64,000 nt of DNA, from assembly GCF_012489685.1 (NCBI RefSeq), contig NC_080042.1:44010066-44074065 (forward strand), written 5' to 3'. The DNA comes from Lotus japonicus (Eukaryota > Streptophyta > Magnoliopsida > Fabales > Fabaceae). Made by a program: the position numbers and the translations under genes. Positions 35,401-46,302 of this stretch are shown here, piece by piece. Under the pieces are notes generated by a model. It had not been told where the DNA came from and did not search any database. It saw only the letters and a list, made by a program, of their open reading frames with translations. Each line of letters begins with the position of its first letter. Position 1 is the stretch's first letter.

Positions 35401-35549
35401 TGGCTGTCTTCCCGGGTGTAGACTCTGGTCAAGAAGGTATCCTTATACCATCTAAAATCACCCAAAGATTTACACTTAAGATTGGACAAAAGATCACCAG
35501 ATCTATCCTTGATGAGGGAAGGATCTCCAACAAAATGAGTAGGAACATG
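32440..35549 (-). pseudogene. endogenous pararetrovirus ORF1 part: coat protein C-terminal half, protease, RT, RNase H
   Basis: Minus-strand coding from about 35549. The coat-protein part (DFRWYKDTFLTRVYTRED) ends in a zinc knuckle CYTCGKPGHISRYC, followed by an acidic/Ser spacer. An aspartic protease has ALFDTGADSSCI, the reverse transcriptase has YIDDVLVF (about 33250), and RNase H has ETDASDIGFGG. The order is that of caulimovirids with a single fused ORF1 (florendovirus- or petuvirus-like). A one-base loss at about 32905-32915 breaks the frame between RT and RNase H. RNase H ends at TAA 32440-32442, one base before the ORF2 start. The N-terminal half of the coat protein and the movement protein are missing from this block; a movement-protein piece lies inverted at 35931. 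Integrase is absent, as expected for this family. Confidence 0.85.
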
Positions 35550-35930
35550 CTAAATATGTTAGATATAAGTTATTTCTCTGTTCTGTTCTTATATAATTAA
35601 GCACTATGGTTGGGATCTGGACTGGTAGTACACTTTGAACTAAACTAAAATGAAAGCTCTTTTGAACATCTTCTAGGATTATTACTATTCAGACTTATGA
35701 TCATCTCTGTAGCGGAGGCGTTGAAGGCAGTAAGTCCCTGTGTGGCAGTAAGTCTATATTGGCCATACTACAGACATGTTATTAAGTTCTGAATATTTTT
35801 AATGTCCTTGTTTAGTTTCTTTTTGTGGTGGCTTAAGTCTGATCCAGATCTATACTGCTCAACTATTAAGAACAACGCAGAACATAACTTATATTTCTAA
35901 TTTATTTATCTGTTTCTATAGAACCAGGTG
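35550..35930. other. DNA between inverted viral blocks
   Basis: No coding seen. Starts with the AAATATGTTAGATATAAGTTA segment that is copied in inverted form at 30419-30443. Two GGCAGTAAGTC motifs near 35725-35750. Confidence 0.5.
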
Positions 35931-36590
35931 ATGGCGATGATACTTACGGGTAAGGAAGATCTATCTTTCATAATGCTTCGCTCTTTCTCTTCTAAGCTTT
36001 CTTTCAGATCTTCCCAACCCTCTTCTTCTTCTATCAATCATCCTCATCAATCCAATCAATTATCCAAATCTGTCTTCAAAGAAGAAATTCATTTTGAAGA
36101 TATCAATCAAGATCTCGACAACTGGGAAATCCCTAAAATCTCTCATGCTGAGATCTACAAACCAAATGGATCTTTTTTCAAACGCTCAGACTTCATCATC
36201 AAAACCGTTGAGCAAACCTACAAGCTCAGATCTGATAATGAAGAAATCCATCTGCTTTCTGAGAAAAGCGTCAAAGATCATATCAGCAAGAACTTCAACT
36301 ATCTTCACATAGGTAGTGTTCAAGTTGGTCTCAAACCCCTAACTAGGAAGTCTCTGGACATCTCTGTTCTTCTTTGTCTTAGGGATATTAGACATAATCA
36401 ATTCCATGACTCCCTCTTAGGAACGATTGAAACCAGCCTGAGTAATGGACCAATCTTTTTCAATTGCTTTCCAGATCTTACTGTCAGTCTGGAAGACAAA
36501 AACATCCTTGACGTTCTCTTCCTAAATATCAAGCTTCACGGCCTTGATATGAAAGAAGATTCCATTCCAATCTCTTTGATCTATATATAT
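35931..36590 (+). pseudogene. endogenous pararetrovirus movement protein fragment, inverted
   Basis: ATG at 35931 (MAMILTGKEDLS) opens about 218 codons with the caulimovirid movement-protein core (GLKPLTRKSLDISVLLCLRD, then SLLGTIETSLSNGPIFFNCF, and NIKLHGLDMK). These proteins form tubules through plasmodesmata. The frame dissolves into an AT microsatellite at about 36583, where the C-terminal part and the link to the coat protein are lost. The orientation is opposite to the coat-RT block, so the locus has been inverted or assembled from separate fragments. Confidence 0.75.
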
Positions 36591-36602
36591 ATATATATAT
36601 AT
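36583..36602 (+). repeat. AT dinucleotide microsatellite at the viral breakpoint
   Basis: About ten TA units, located exactly where movement-protein similarity stops. Confidence 0.85.
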
Positions 36603-36799
36603 CTACGAAACATACATTTTTTTATAAAAAACTTATTATTTTGTCATTAAAGATATCTATGTCCGTTTTGGTGGGAAAAACTCTGCCTCACTTGGCCACC
36701 ATCCTATAAATAGGTACTTCTAGGGACCTTAACTTCATGCATCATTAAGCTATTTTTAATCTTACTTTTCAATCTTTGCTTCAAATCTTCACACAAGTC

Positions 36800-38060
36800 A
36801 TGGTTCACTTTGTTCCATTTGGTGGTTACATGGATACCCTTTGTATCATACCGCGCAAGAATGAAGTATGCTATTTTCACTTCAGACCTCAAAACACATT
36901 TTTTCGGTCTTTTTTTTCAGTATGGATTTAGTAAATAAACCATGATATAACTGTTATTGAAACGTTGACATTTATTTGGTACACCTTGGTTCAAGACTTA
37001 ACCCAGATCAGCTTGGTTCATGATAGTGCCTACGCAACATACTAAATATTTATTATTATAACGCTTCATGATAGTTTCCTTTTGCACGTTATGCTTCCTT
37101 GCATTTACTGGGAAACACATGTTCTTAAACTATTATAACACTTCATTTTAATTTATTAACTCTGGTTATGTTTTGCATCTAGGAAATTGTTGTGATTGAC
37201 CAACAATTCGTGCTTAACTGTGCTAATGTTCTTGGGGCCAAGTGGTTGATTGAAGACCCTTTTCAGAGGCTTTACATTGTGGACTTTAATATGGATTTTA
37301 CAACACCAACTCTCCTTCAAGGTTGGGGTGCAGTTGTTGCATTCTATGGCTTGGATGAGACACATTTGTGTGTCCTCCAAATGGTTGCTGCATCTCATTT
37401 CCACATGAGGATTTTTGACATATTGGACAATGAGATTAGCTATAATCCCTTTGGAGCACCTGTAGAAGGTTCCGGATCTGTCAGGGGGGAAGAAGATGAA
37501 GTCGAGAGCGTCCGCATAGACCGCTCTGAAGAAGATGCTTTGTCAGAAGCTTTAGCCCTTGCGCCCTATGCTCCACCACCCTCTAGCACTGATAAATCTG
37601 TTGAGGCCGAGCAAGAGCTTGAAATTGTGGCTCACCTGGGAGGAACAATTGTGCAGGCAAATGAAGGGCCACCTCAGTATCGCATGCACCTCAACACGAC
37701 TCTGACCCCGTACCATGCGTACGGAAGTGAATATGTAAGTTTGATTTAAATTGTAAAACTAAGGCTTATTGATACCATTCGTTTTCCCTTGAGTATATGA
37801 TGCTTTTTTTTTTGTAGACCTTGCCTCGCAAGGTGGCTGAATATGTTCGCCAAAACGGACATCAGCCCTGGGTCATAAGAGGACCCACTGGAATTAAGAA
37901 GGACATCAACATCCTTTTCAGGCCAGATAAAACCTACACTAAACTTGGAAAGGGTTGGAGAAAATTATGTAAACTTCATGACATTCAGCATGGTCAGAAG
38001 ATGTCAATGCACTTCACTGATGGTGTATCCAGGTTGATTGATGTGGAGATTTTCAAGTAG
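36800..38060 (+). CDS. two-B3-domain protein (putative DNA-binding), three exons
   Basis: Exons 36800-36865, 37183-37734 and 37818-38060 join in frame at GT-AG sites to give 286 residues. The first B3-like half spans exons 1-2 (start MVHFVPFGGYMDTLCIIPRK; core GWGAVVAFYGLDETHL and FHMRIFDI). An acidic Ser/Glu/Ala-rich linker follows (EEDEVESVRIDRSEED). The second B3-like domain covers exon 3 (LPRKVAEYVRQNG, GKGWRKLCKLHDIQHGQKMS, LIDVEIF), which fits the GW...F...L..GD...F...V.IF pattern of B3 folds. B3 proteins bind major-groove DNA in plant transcription control; this one resembles the divergent REM-type. It ends at TAG right after the domain. No lesions seen, so possibly functional. Family call by pattern only; a degenerate relative of other B3-like plant proteins is possible. 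Confidence 0.6.
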
Positions 38061-38607
38061 AGATTGTTGCTGGCGCATTGTTCACGCTTTTAGGGGGATT
38101 TGGGTTGCTTCTTTGCATGGTTGTTTAAGGCCAGATCAAGTCCAGTGTGGACATTTCAAGAAAGGCTTAGGTTGGCCTAATTGTAGGAATTAGGATGTTG
38201 TGTTGTTTAGTGGTTTATGTCTACGTTTGTTTCATGATATGACTATGTTATCTATGTTTACCAATCAAGATGTGTTTGTAAAATATTATGAATATTAATG
38301 TCAAGTTGTGTTATGAAAAAAGTGATTTCCCTCTCTTCCCAAAACCATGCAAATGGTTGTTTTGGAGTAGAAAAGTATGTTTGTATGGCAAAGAGAACAT
38401 CACATAAAGACAGTGCATATAAGGGGTAGCATTTATATCAGCTTTTATTTAATTGGTAATGGCTCCTAAATAATCTTATGTAGTATATTTAAATCTTAAG
38501 TATAAGTTTTTGTCTTTATTAAGCTATCAAAGGCCCATTTCGAGTTACTTTTGATGTTGACTTCCATTCACAGCTTTTTTTTTATGTAATTTACCAAACT
38601 ACTTTAA
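38061..38607. other. B3-gene 3' region and left LINE target duplicate
   Basis: No further gene. The last 18 bases, TTTACCAAACTACTTTAA (38590-38607), are the left target-site duplicate of the LINE-type insertion. Confidence 0.7.
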
Positions 38608-40412
38608 AACTGGCAAAAAAGTTCACATGAAGCGTTTCAATAGCTCTGCTAGGGTTTCTTCTTCTCCAGGTTTCAAGAAGGTTGTTGCTGTCTCCCGTGG
38701 AGATGGTTCAAGTGCTGATGAGGATGACGACGAAGATGGGGATCTGGGTGGCGACTCTGTGGGGGTGGCCGGGGCTATTGTCACTTCCGATTGCCCTTGT
38801 TACCCCTTATTCTTCGACGGGATTTCCGATTCAGTGGATTACAGTCAGGTAAGGGACCTCTTTCGCAATATGGCAGACTGAAAAATGTGTTCATTCAGCG
38901 CAAGAGGAGGAACGGGAGGAAATTTCGCTTTGGTTTCGTTCGCTACGCAAAGAAAGAGGATGTTGTTAGAGCCTTGGAGCTTGTGGATGGAGTTCGTTTG
39001 GGTGGTTCTTTTCTAGCAGTGAAACCAGAAATCTCTGCTGGGAAGATGGGTAGCTTACGGCGCAGGTGTCGTGTTCCAGCGGAGGCTCTTGCGATGTCGA
39101 AGGGTCCTCTCGCTCAGAGGCGGAAGATTGCTCTGAATGACCCATCTCCGTCGTTTCGTTCATGGAGTGACGTGGTGAAGGGAAGGACAGCGGTGAGGAC
39201 TGATAAACTCCTGGCGATGGACAGTGAGTTTTTGGTTGACGGCGTGGGTGGCTGTTGGCAGGGATCGCAGCGGATTTCTGATGAGGTTTTGTTCCCGGAA
39301 TTGGCGTCCATGGGAAGGTCTGTGGTTGGTGGTGTGACGCGCGAAAACGACGAGTTACTATTCCCGGAGGTGGCTGTGTGGTCGGGTTCCGTCACGGTTA
39401 TGCCTGAGGCCGCTGGTGTCGTCGATTATGGTGAAGGTGGAGGAACGAAGTCGGTGGAAAGTGAAGGGATGGTTTGCTTTGGAAGTGGGTGGGACCAGCT
39501 TTTCCCAATTGGTCATAATAATTTATTAGTTTTTAATGTGGTGGATTCTCCAAGGACAGTAATCAAGGGCTGTGCGTTTTCTTTTTATTTGAGGAATTTG
39601 AATTTGAAAGTAGCATTAGTTGCTCCCCTTGGTACTAGGAGGAATTTTTTGCCATGGTTAAATGATCATTTGATGCACCTAGCTGGTACTTTTTCCGCGT
39701 CTTTTCAAGATTGTGCCACCCCTAGCTTGGTGGTTGGCGACAAATTGGTAGATAGGGAGGTTGTTGGGGATCCAGTGTCCACCGCGGTTGATGTTGGTGC
39801 GCTGAGGTTTGATGGGCATGCCATTTTCCGTCCTTCGAATTCTTGCTTTGTGGTTGATAAAGGTTCTGGCTCCGCTGATGATAGTGGCCTTCAAGCCTGT
39901 CCAGAAGATTTATTAGTTAATGCGAGGGAGGAGTTCCTCGAGGTTGAAGCCAATGCTTGTGATGTTGATCCCGCTCTAGATTTTTCTCCTCCGAGGCCTC
40001 GTCCTCGTGGCCGGCCGAACAAAAAATCGGGGAGGAAGCGTGAGTGCTCTCGGCGGCCTAGGGGTCGTCCCCGTAAGTCTCAGAGTGTGGATCTCGTTAT
40101 TGAGGCGGCATCGCCTAGTCCTCCCTCACCTTCGGGTCCTTATTTCACCCGAGCAAGGAAGGCTTGGTGTCTTGCTCAATTCGCAGGCATATCTTTCCCT
40201 GGTAGTGATGAAGAGGCCATTCGAGGGTTGACTGCAGTTATTAAGGAGAATTTTCCTTCTTGGTGTTAGGAAGGTGTCTCCTTTCTATTTTGGCTGGTTG
40301 TTTAGTCTTTCTTGGTTGGCTTGGTGGTCTTTTTGTCTTCCCTCTCGTTGGGTTGTTTCCCTCTTTTGATTATTAATGAATAATCTCTCTTTTGCTCTCG
40401 ATTTTTTTTTTT
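38608..40412 (+). mobile_element. LINE-type insertion carrying only ORF1
   Basis: Flanked by the exact 18-base duplicate TTTACCAAACTACTTTAA at 38590-38607 and 40413-40430, the length expected from target-primed reverse transcription. It starts 19 bases before an ATG, contains one ORF1-type frame, then a ~130-base 3' tail (TTGATTATTAATGAATAATC) and about 11-14 T. There is no ORF2 (endonuclease/RT). The 3' tail is poly(T) on the coding strand, whereas most plant L1 elements end in poly(A). Confidence 0.75.
38627..40269 (+). pseudogene. LINE ORF1-like protein: RRM plus AT-hook motifs, one frameshift
   Basis: ATG at 38627 (MKRFNSSARVSSSPG), an acidic Asp/Gly stretch, then an RNA-recognition motif split by a one-base deletion near 38865-38871. 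RNP2-like PLFFDGIS precedes the shift; RNP1-like KFRFGFVRYA lies beyond it, followed by RALELVDGVRLGGSFL. After the shift the frame is open to TAG at 40267-40269, about 460 residues. A long linker follows with little recognisable apart from repeated FPE motifs, then two AT-hook-like motifs near the C terminus (RPRGRPNKK and RPRGRPRKS). An RRM in place of a CCHC knuckle is known for the BNR subclade of plant L1 LINEs; ORF1 binds the element's RNA. It could instead be a retrocopied host RRM gene, but the 3' end resembles a LINE. Confidence 0.7.
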
Positions 40413-40430
40413 TTTACCAAACTACTTTAA

Positions 40431-40962
40431 TAAAGGCTTTTATATTTCATTATTCAAATCCAATTGATGTGATATTCTCGCCTATGCTATTGTGGTATTT
40501 GGTATCATGTCTTTAACTTACTTGTGGCAATGGATATAAATATCTAAACAACAAACTCATATTTGACCTTCAAGGTTGGTTCATGAATTTTCCATACCAC
40601 CTGTTGCTGAACTTTCTGAATTTGGAGATAGTAATTGTAGTTTAGTGTATGTATTTTCATCAGGAGTTTGCTCTTGGCTATTGTATCAACGTACCCTGGT
40701 ATTACTATAAGGGGATTCTTCAGCTGGGCACAATCAGGAAATTTTTGTTATGGACTTTTTATCTGTGCATAGGGACACGCTTGGCGAAGATAAGGTCCAA
40801 GGTAATTTGGTCATATTGCTATATAAGCTTCCTTTGAATTCATCTTAATATTAGTACCATTTTTGGTTTAACGAAGACACTTTTGTACATGCCAAGTAGT
40901 TTAATGGTCTAAATTTAGCAGCATTATTATGCAAAGCATCCAGAAGTAACAGGAAGCAAATA
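40431..40962. other. DNA between the LINE and the Helitron gene
   Basis: No clear gene. One short frame near 40649-40837 (MYFHQEFALGY) without a recognised domain; probably Helitron 5' DNA. Confidence 0.35.
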
Positions 40963-41427
40963 ATGGATCGCAAAAGAAGTTTTGTAGAAATTTCCCACAA
41001 TGAAAATTGTGGGAGCACTGGGCAGGGCAAGCATTGCAGTTGTTATGCACTTTTTATTATGCTATAAATTCTAATTTGTGATTTCCACTTTAGTGTTAAG
41101 TGAAATGGCTAAAATTTTGGTCATTTCCTATCTTGTGTCTACTAATTTATATAATGCTCTTAATTTCAATGAAACAGGTTCAAAGTCTAGGAAGATGAGT
41201 TGCAGTCCATTGTTATCAGATATAACAAATATCATGTTAGTTCCAAATGATGGAAGATCCAGCGGGATGCGTTTGGATAGAGCAATCAACATTCCATGTG
41301 CCACACCTAACGAGGGATCTACAAAAAGCACATTTTGTAAGATCTGAATTTCGTGTTGTATCCTTAAGGTTTAATTGGAAGTATTGTGTATTATTCACAG
41401 AAATCCGTGTTTGATTCAGGCGGGTTT
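40963..41427 (+). pseudogene. 5' exons of a Helitron Rep/helicase gene, cut by an LTR element
   Basis: ATG at 40963 (MDRKRSFVEISHNEN) in a short open stretch; then an exon 41178-41336 bounded by ACAG and GTAAGA (GSKSRKMSCSPLLSDITN); then the first 8 bases of a third exon from acceptor TTCAG at 41419. The Athila-type element enters at 41428, after GGTTT. The same exon resumes at 54300/54305 in the same frame (FHSTSSSNLTHISIL), so both sides belong to one gene. Assignment to Helitron rests on the downstream exons. No known enzymatic motif in this N-terminal part. Confidence 0.6.
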
Positions 41428-42529
41428 TGTTGGTCAATTCGCAAGTGTACGAATACCTCCGGGTTTTAAATTATCGAACCACAGGGAATTAGATTGCAAA
41501 TTCAGTTTAAGATTCAAGTTCAAAGTTGAAAAGCAAGTAAAATTCAGTTTTATAAGCTGGTTGTTTCTTGAGTTTGTAAAAGACAAGTAATCACGTAATA
41601 AGGCGATTTAAAAAAACAGAGATGAAATTGCCTTGGGTTCTTGTTCAACTAATTCAGTTTTAGCAAACCTTTCTATTCAATCAATCCGGAGTCTCTCCTT
41701 GATGTTCTAGCCTAGATAGTCATCTATCGATGCCTCGTAAAGAAAACCCTTCCTAACCAATAGATAGGTTCAATTCCTTGATAACCTAAACAATTGCTAG
41801 GTGCACTAAGCATACAAATCAGGCCAACAAACCCCAACCCTTCCTCTATCCCTAGCAGCAAGTATAGAAGGAGTAATTGTAACACCCCGATTTCGGTGGC
41901 GTCACTTTAGTAACCAAAATAAACTTAATGCGGAAAACGTAAATATTTTTTTTTCGATAATAACTAAGACAAGACTGAAATAGATAAAACCCAAATGCGA
42001 AAGGTAACAGATCTAATATACAATATATATAACATCCCCCGCTGTAAGTAGCGACCTCGTCACGAGTAACCTCCAGTGACGGAAAGTAGAAAAGTGTAAC
42101 GCCCGTAGGCAAAATGTACAATCCCAAAAAGGATAGGTCAAGTGTCAGCAACACAAGCCCTCAAAATAAGACTAAGTCAGAGCTATGACACTAACACCCA
42201 ACCTTAGTAGACTCTAAACACCCATCCCTAAACTTTCATCGTCGAAGGCTCAGTAGTAGTCATTTCGCTCCGGGTCTTCCCCGTACGGCGAAGCATCACG
42301 AAACAGTCCGTCAACGGCATCTGACAAAAAGGGCATACATAGCCCCCCAAACACAGGTAGCACGTGCAAGGATCAACTTACGGAATACAGTATGGATAAT
42401 ACAAGACATCAGGTAAAGTATAAGGGGTACATATATATATGTTGTATATATACATATAAGTTCTGCATTGTCTACCCTAAGGTTTAAACATAGCATGTTA
42501 TCAAATCTCTAGTACAATTCAATCATCAA

Positions 42530-42645
42530 AGCACATACGATATTTATCAACATCTACTCATCAAAACACATAACGATGTTTATCAACATCAACTCCTCTA
42601 AACACATAACGATGTTCATCAACATCAACTCATCCAAATCCCCAA
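42530..42645. repeat. ~38-base tandem repeats in the solo LTR
   Basis: Three degenerate units of AAACACATAACGATGTT plus TATCAACATCAACTC. Confidence 0.75.
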
Positions 42646-42900
42646 CGAATATAATTAGAGTGCATGATGTGTCAATGCAACGTCAATCTCGACGATTCCG
42701 AAAGAAGTAGGCTGGGCACGATCGAGTCGGTCCTAACACTGGCATTGTGTCGACCATAACCCCCGAGTGTCACTTACAACCTTGACATAGCCGGATCAGT
42801 CCTAACCCTGCGGGTCGACTTTTCCCTCCGCTATGCCCGACAATCAACAGGTCGATCCTAACCTCACGGTCGATCATATCCCCCGTCGATGTCCGAATTA

Positions 42901-43012
42901 CCCGAAGGCATAAACTGTACCCGAAGGCATAAACTGTACCCGAAGGCATAAACTGTACCCGAAGGCATACTGTACCCGAAGGTATAAACTGTACCCGAAG
43001 GCATAAACATTA
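42901..43012. repeat. six 19-base tandem repeats in the solo LTR
   Basis: Unit CCCGAAGGCATAAACTGTA, six copies from 42901, one shortened to 17 bases and one with a base change. Confidence 0.9.
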
Positions 43013-46000
43013 TCTCATGATGATCTCCAAATCATCCGACTCATCTCCATCCGATGGTCAAAACTGCTCAACAAGCAAGAGTATCAACATACTCGGAAAC
43101 TATCAATTTCCCTGACTTATCCCCCGGATAGCCCAACAACACATAGCTGCTCCAACAGCACAAGAGTATCAACCTACTCAAAACTTATCAAACTCCTCAA
43201 CACTTGGATCCGACTACACTTCTCGTTTTCCAAAACTAAGACTTGCATCCAAAGCTTCCTTTCGAGTTTATCATCATTAATTGAAGGTTTAGAGGTTGTT
43301 TAATGTCTTATGAGTTTTCTTTTCAAAATAATATCCTTTTAGTCTTATCGCAAAATCTTATAAGTTCTCGGGATCTTCAAATCCCAAATAACTCCAGAGA
43401 ATGTCTCGATCCATAAAACACCATTACAAGGTCCGAATCTCATTCGTCCTATCAAACTTTCTCAAAACTCTCAAAATAAAATCGGCATAACCTGCCCGCT
43501 ATTCTCACTACTCAGAATCACAGATATGAGTACAAGACATAGTTTAAATCATCACCGTCATCAAACATGTCATATAACAATACATCTCAGAATAAACACG
43601 TAGCACTTAGCATATAAATCATGCACCACACATCCTAGATTACCCACATAGCACATAGCATGTAAGTCAATCTCAAAAACATAGTAGTAGATGCATCATC
43701 TACATTGTCAGCCGAAGCCTCAGAAAACATTTTCCCAATCATACACAAACAAGTGCATAAACAGTAAATCAAGTCGAATGCGTCGACACCTAAAGCATTA
43801 GCTAGTAAGGTAAGTTGCCCTTACCTCTAGTTATTCCAGCGTTCTCCTCAAACGTTCCTTCACAATGAGCTCCTTGATCTTCAGGAAATTCTTCAAAAGA
43901 ACCTTTAGAGTAAAACCACAGAATTCCATCAAGGACTATCAGAAACTCAGTAATCAATACTCACTAAGGTTACACGAAGTAGTATATACTCCGAGGTACG
44001 ATAATCTAGCGCGAAAGGACAAGTTTTCGAAAAAGGAATTTTCCTCCTCCTCCCCTAAAGGGCTCGGCCACTTTTGGTAATTGTGGGGCTCGATTTTTCT
44101 TCGATCAAACTTGGTTCCTATGCTTTCATTAGCCGTAACTAAGGGTATTCTGAACTCGGAAAAATTATCGGATAAAAAACTGTCGCAGGGGTATTTTGGT
44201 CATGATTTTTAACGTAGAATTTCAAAACCGAAATCCCAAAAAGCAAATTTGACAGGGACGTCACCAACGACGTTTATGACAACTAATCCTACTAGCACTA
44301 AGCTAAGGCGATAGTTTTCAGCCTAAAGGTTGAAGCTTTACTCCAAAAATGGGTATTTAAGGCTAAAATTGATTCCGGCGGAAATCCGGCGACATTACGG
44401 AAAATCTAATCCGGCAGAAGTGATCTTGGGCATGTAAGGAAGATGTTTAGAATCAAAAATGAAATATTCAGGATAGTTTTGCAAAAACCTCAAAACTATC
44501 AGCTCAGAAAAGTCTACAGAAAAGCTATGGAAAAAGCGATCAGAGGTAAGGATTAGCGACTATACCTCGAAACCTTGAAGTAGCAACTGATTAATCGAAG
44601 ATCAAGCAAGAAATGAAGAAAATCTCTCCTCCTCCTCTCCTATGCAAACTCGCGGCCTCCTTGGGAAGAAATGGGTAGTTTTTGTGTTTTTTTCTCATTT
44701 CTTGGCTATATATAGTGGTTGGCAAAACGCGGTAAAATGAAAGTTTCGCGAATCGGATTTTTCCGGCGTCATTCTCTGTGAATTCTAAGATATGTTTTGG
44801 CAAAAGAATTCCTAAACTAAAATGAGGTCTCTTTGTATTTTTAGCGACTAATGCAAAGTCGGTGTAAAACTATTTTACCCGATAAGTTGCTTTTTGCATC
44901 GAATGTCGGAATGGAAAACTTCCTTCTGAAGAAAGATTGAAATCATCAAGAGAAATGGGTGGACGCGTGTGGAATCTTCATTTGATGTTCCGAATAGAAA
45001 AAGTCTTCATTGTCGGGTGATTCTAGGGTTTTGAAATACCAGGGTTTCGGTTTCGGCAAACTTCCGATGATTGGAATCGGACGTTCGTAGATCCTAGAGT
45101 TTCGCCCCGAAACGATTGTTATATATGGAAAAAGAGAAGTTCTAACATTTCTCTGAAGATTTTTGGAATTAACTTCCATCGTGCCTAAAAGTGAAAACTA
45201 GCTATATACTAGGGTTTCTGACCTAGGTTTAAGCGTGTAACGATCGTGCTATAACTTTTATCGATCATGATGCAATCCTTAAACTTTTCCTGAACTTTCT
45301 CCTTCATAAATTTATTTCATTTAGTAAACTCTGGTTCAGGTTTCCTTTCACATTACATCAAACCTAATTGTAAATGGAAATCTCTTCCACTTATTCTAAG
45401 CTTAAAATCTTGGGTCTTACAGTAATCTCACCACAAGTCCCAATTCTATAACAAACTATCGTTATGTTTATAGAAAAGTAAGAAGCTAGCATGCATTCAA
45501 GCTTGAAAGATAAAGCATAGAAGTGAGATTCAAGGGTTTACTCAGAACATCATGAATAGAAATGGATTGAAAGCTAAAACATCCAAAGTCTTACAAAGAA
45601 CCCAAAGCAAAAGGGTTTTAGCCAAACATGGCTATGGAATCCATGCTAGAAAGTAAAGATAAAACCTGGATCATAAGGCCTAGGGAAAGCTCCCAAAGCT
45701 TCAGAACTCAAGCTCCCTCTTCTAACTTATGTAAAAAGTTGATAAAAATGACAAAAGGTACAAAAGAAATGGCAAAAAGCCTATTTAAAGGCTAACAGGT
45801 CGAGTCTGGGCGCTCAGGCGCCAATTCAGAGCGCCTGAGCGCCAATTGCACTTAAAAAACATGCTCTCTGGACCAATTGGCGCCTAGGCCCATCCCCCAG
45901 CGCCTAGGCGCTTGAGCTCGCTTGAAAAGGGCTTTTTGGCTTCTGAAACTCCTCTTTTCAATCCTCTTTAAGTTTTCCATCAATTCCATGCTTATTGGCC

Positions 46001-46302
46001 TTCTTCCTTCTTCAGTTCCTGATCTGAAACTTAACCAACAAGCCAAGGAAAATTCTAGAAGCTCAAAGAGCTTATTAGCTCATGAGATCCTTCAATTAAC
46101 ACACAAAACCATGCAAGTCCTAAACTTTACCTAAAATGCAAGAAAACTCCCTATAAAACTACTGAATTACCAAAACAAAATAAAGACTAAAAAAAAAGAT
46201 AAAAATGCATGAGAATGCATGAAACACTACATGAGACTCAATAAAAAGACTCAAAACTAACAAAGAAATGACCCTAAAAACACTACTAAAATGGGGTCAT
46301 CA

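Larger units (their letters stand above)
41878..45421. mobile_element. 3.5-kb solo-LTR-like insertion
   Basis: Begins TGTAACACCCCGATTTCGG and ends TTGGGTCTTACA, with GTAAT duplicated at 41873-41877 and 45422-45426. 3544 bases, TG...CA ends, no gag-pol coding. The length and the TGTAACACCCC start suit a large plant gypsy LTR (Tekay/Del- or Ogre-like), so a solo LTR left by recombination is the simplest reading; a non-autonomous element with undetected internal LTRs is the alternative. Contains three sets of short tandem repeats and a TATATATA near 44706. Confidence 0.8.
41428..46302 (-). repeat. 3' LTR of the Athila element, split by an insertion
   Basis: Segments 41428-41877 and 45427-46302 align without gaps to the right LTR apart from small indels; the middle is the solo-LTR-like insertion. 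Confidence 0.93.

Noticed and set aside
34457..35600. Several long frames on the plus strand over the viral ORF1
   Set aside because: No domains; they are antisense shadows of the coat-protease-RT coding strand.
37156..37404. Minus-strand frame over the B3 gene
   Set aside because: Shadow of exon 2, whose plus-strand frame has consistent splice sites and domain signal.
38830..38870. Intron explaining the frame change in the LINE ORF1
   Set aside because: CAGGTAAGG resembles a donor, but no acceptor restores the RRM; a one-base deletion keeps the motif contiguous and is simpler.
40649..40837. 62-residue frame upstream of the Helitron gene
   Set aside because: No recognisable motif and no splice support.
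42901..43012. CRISPR-like array of 19-base units
   Set aside because: Units are contiguous with no spacers, in a plant LTR; simple tandem repeats.
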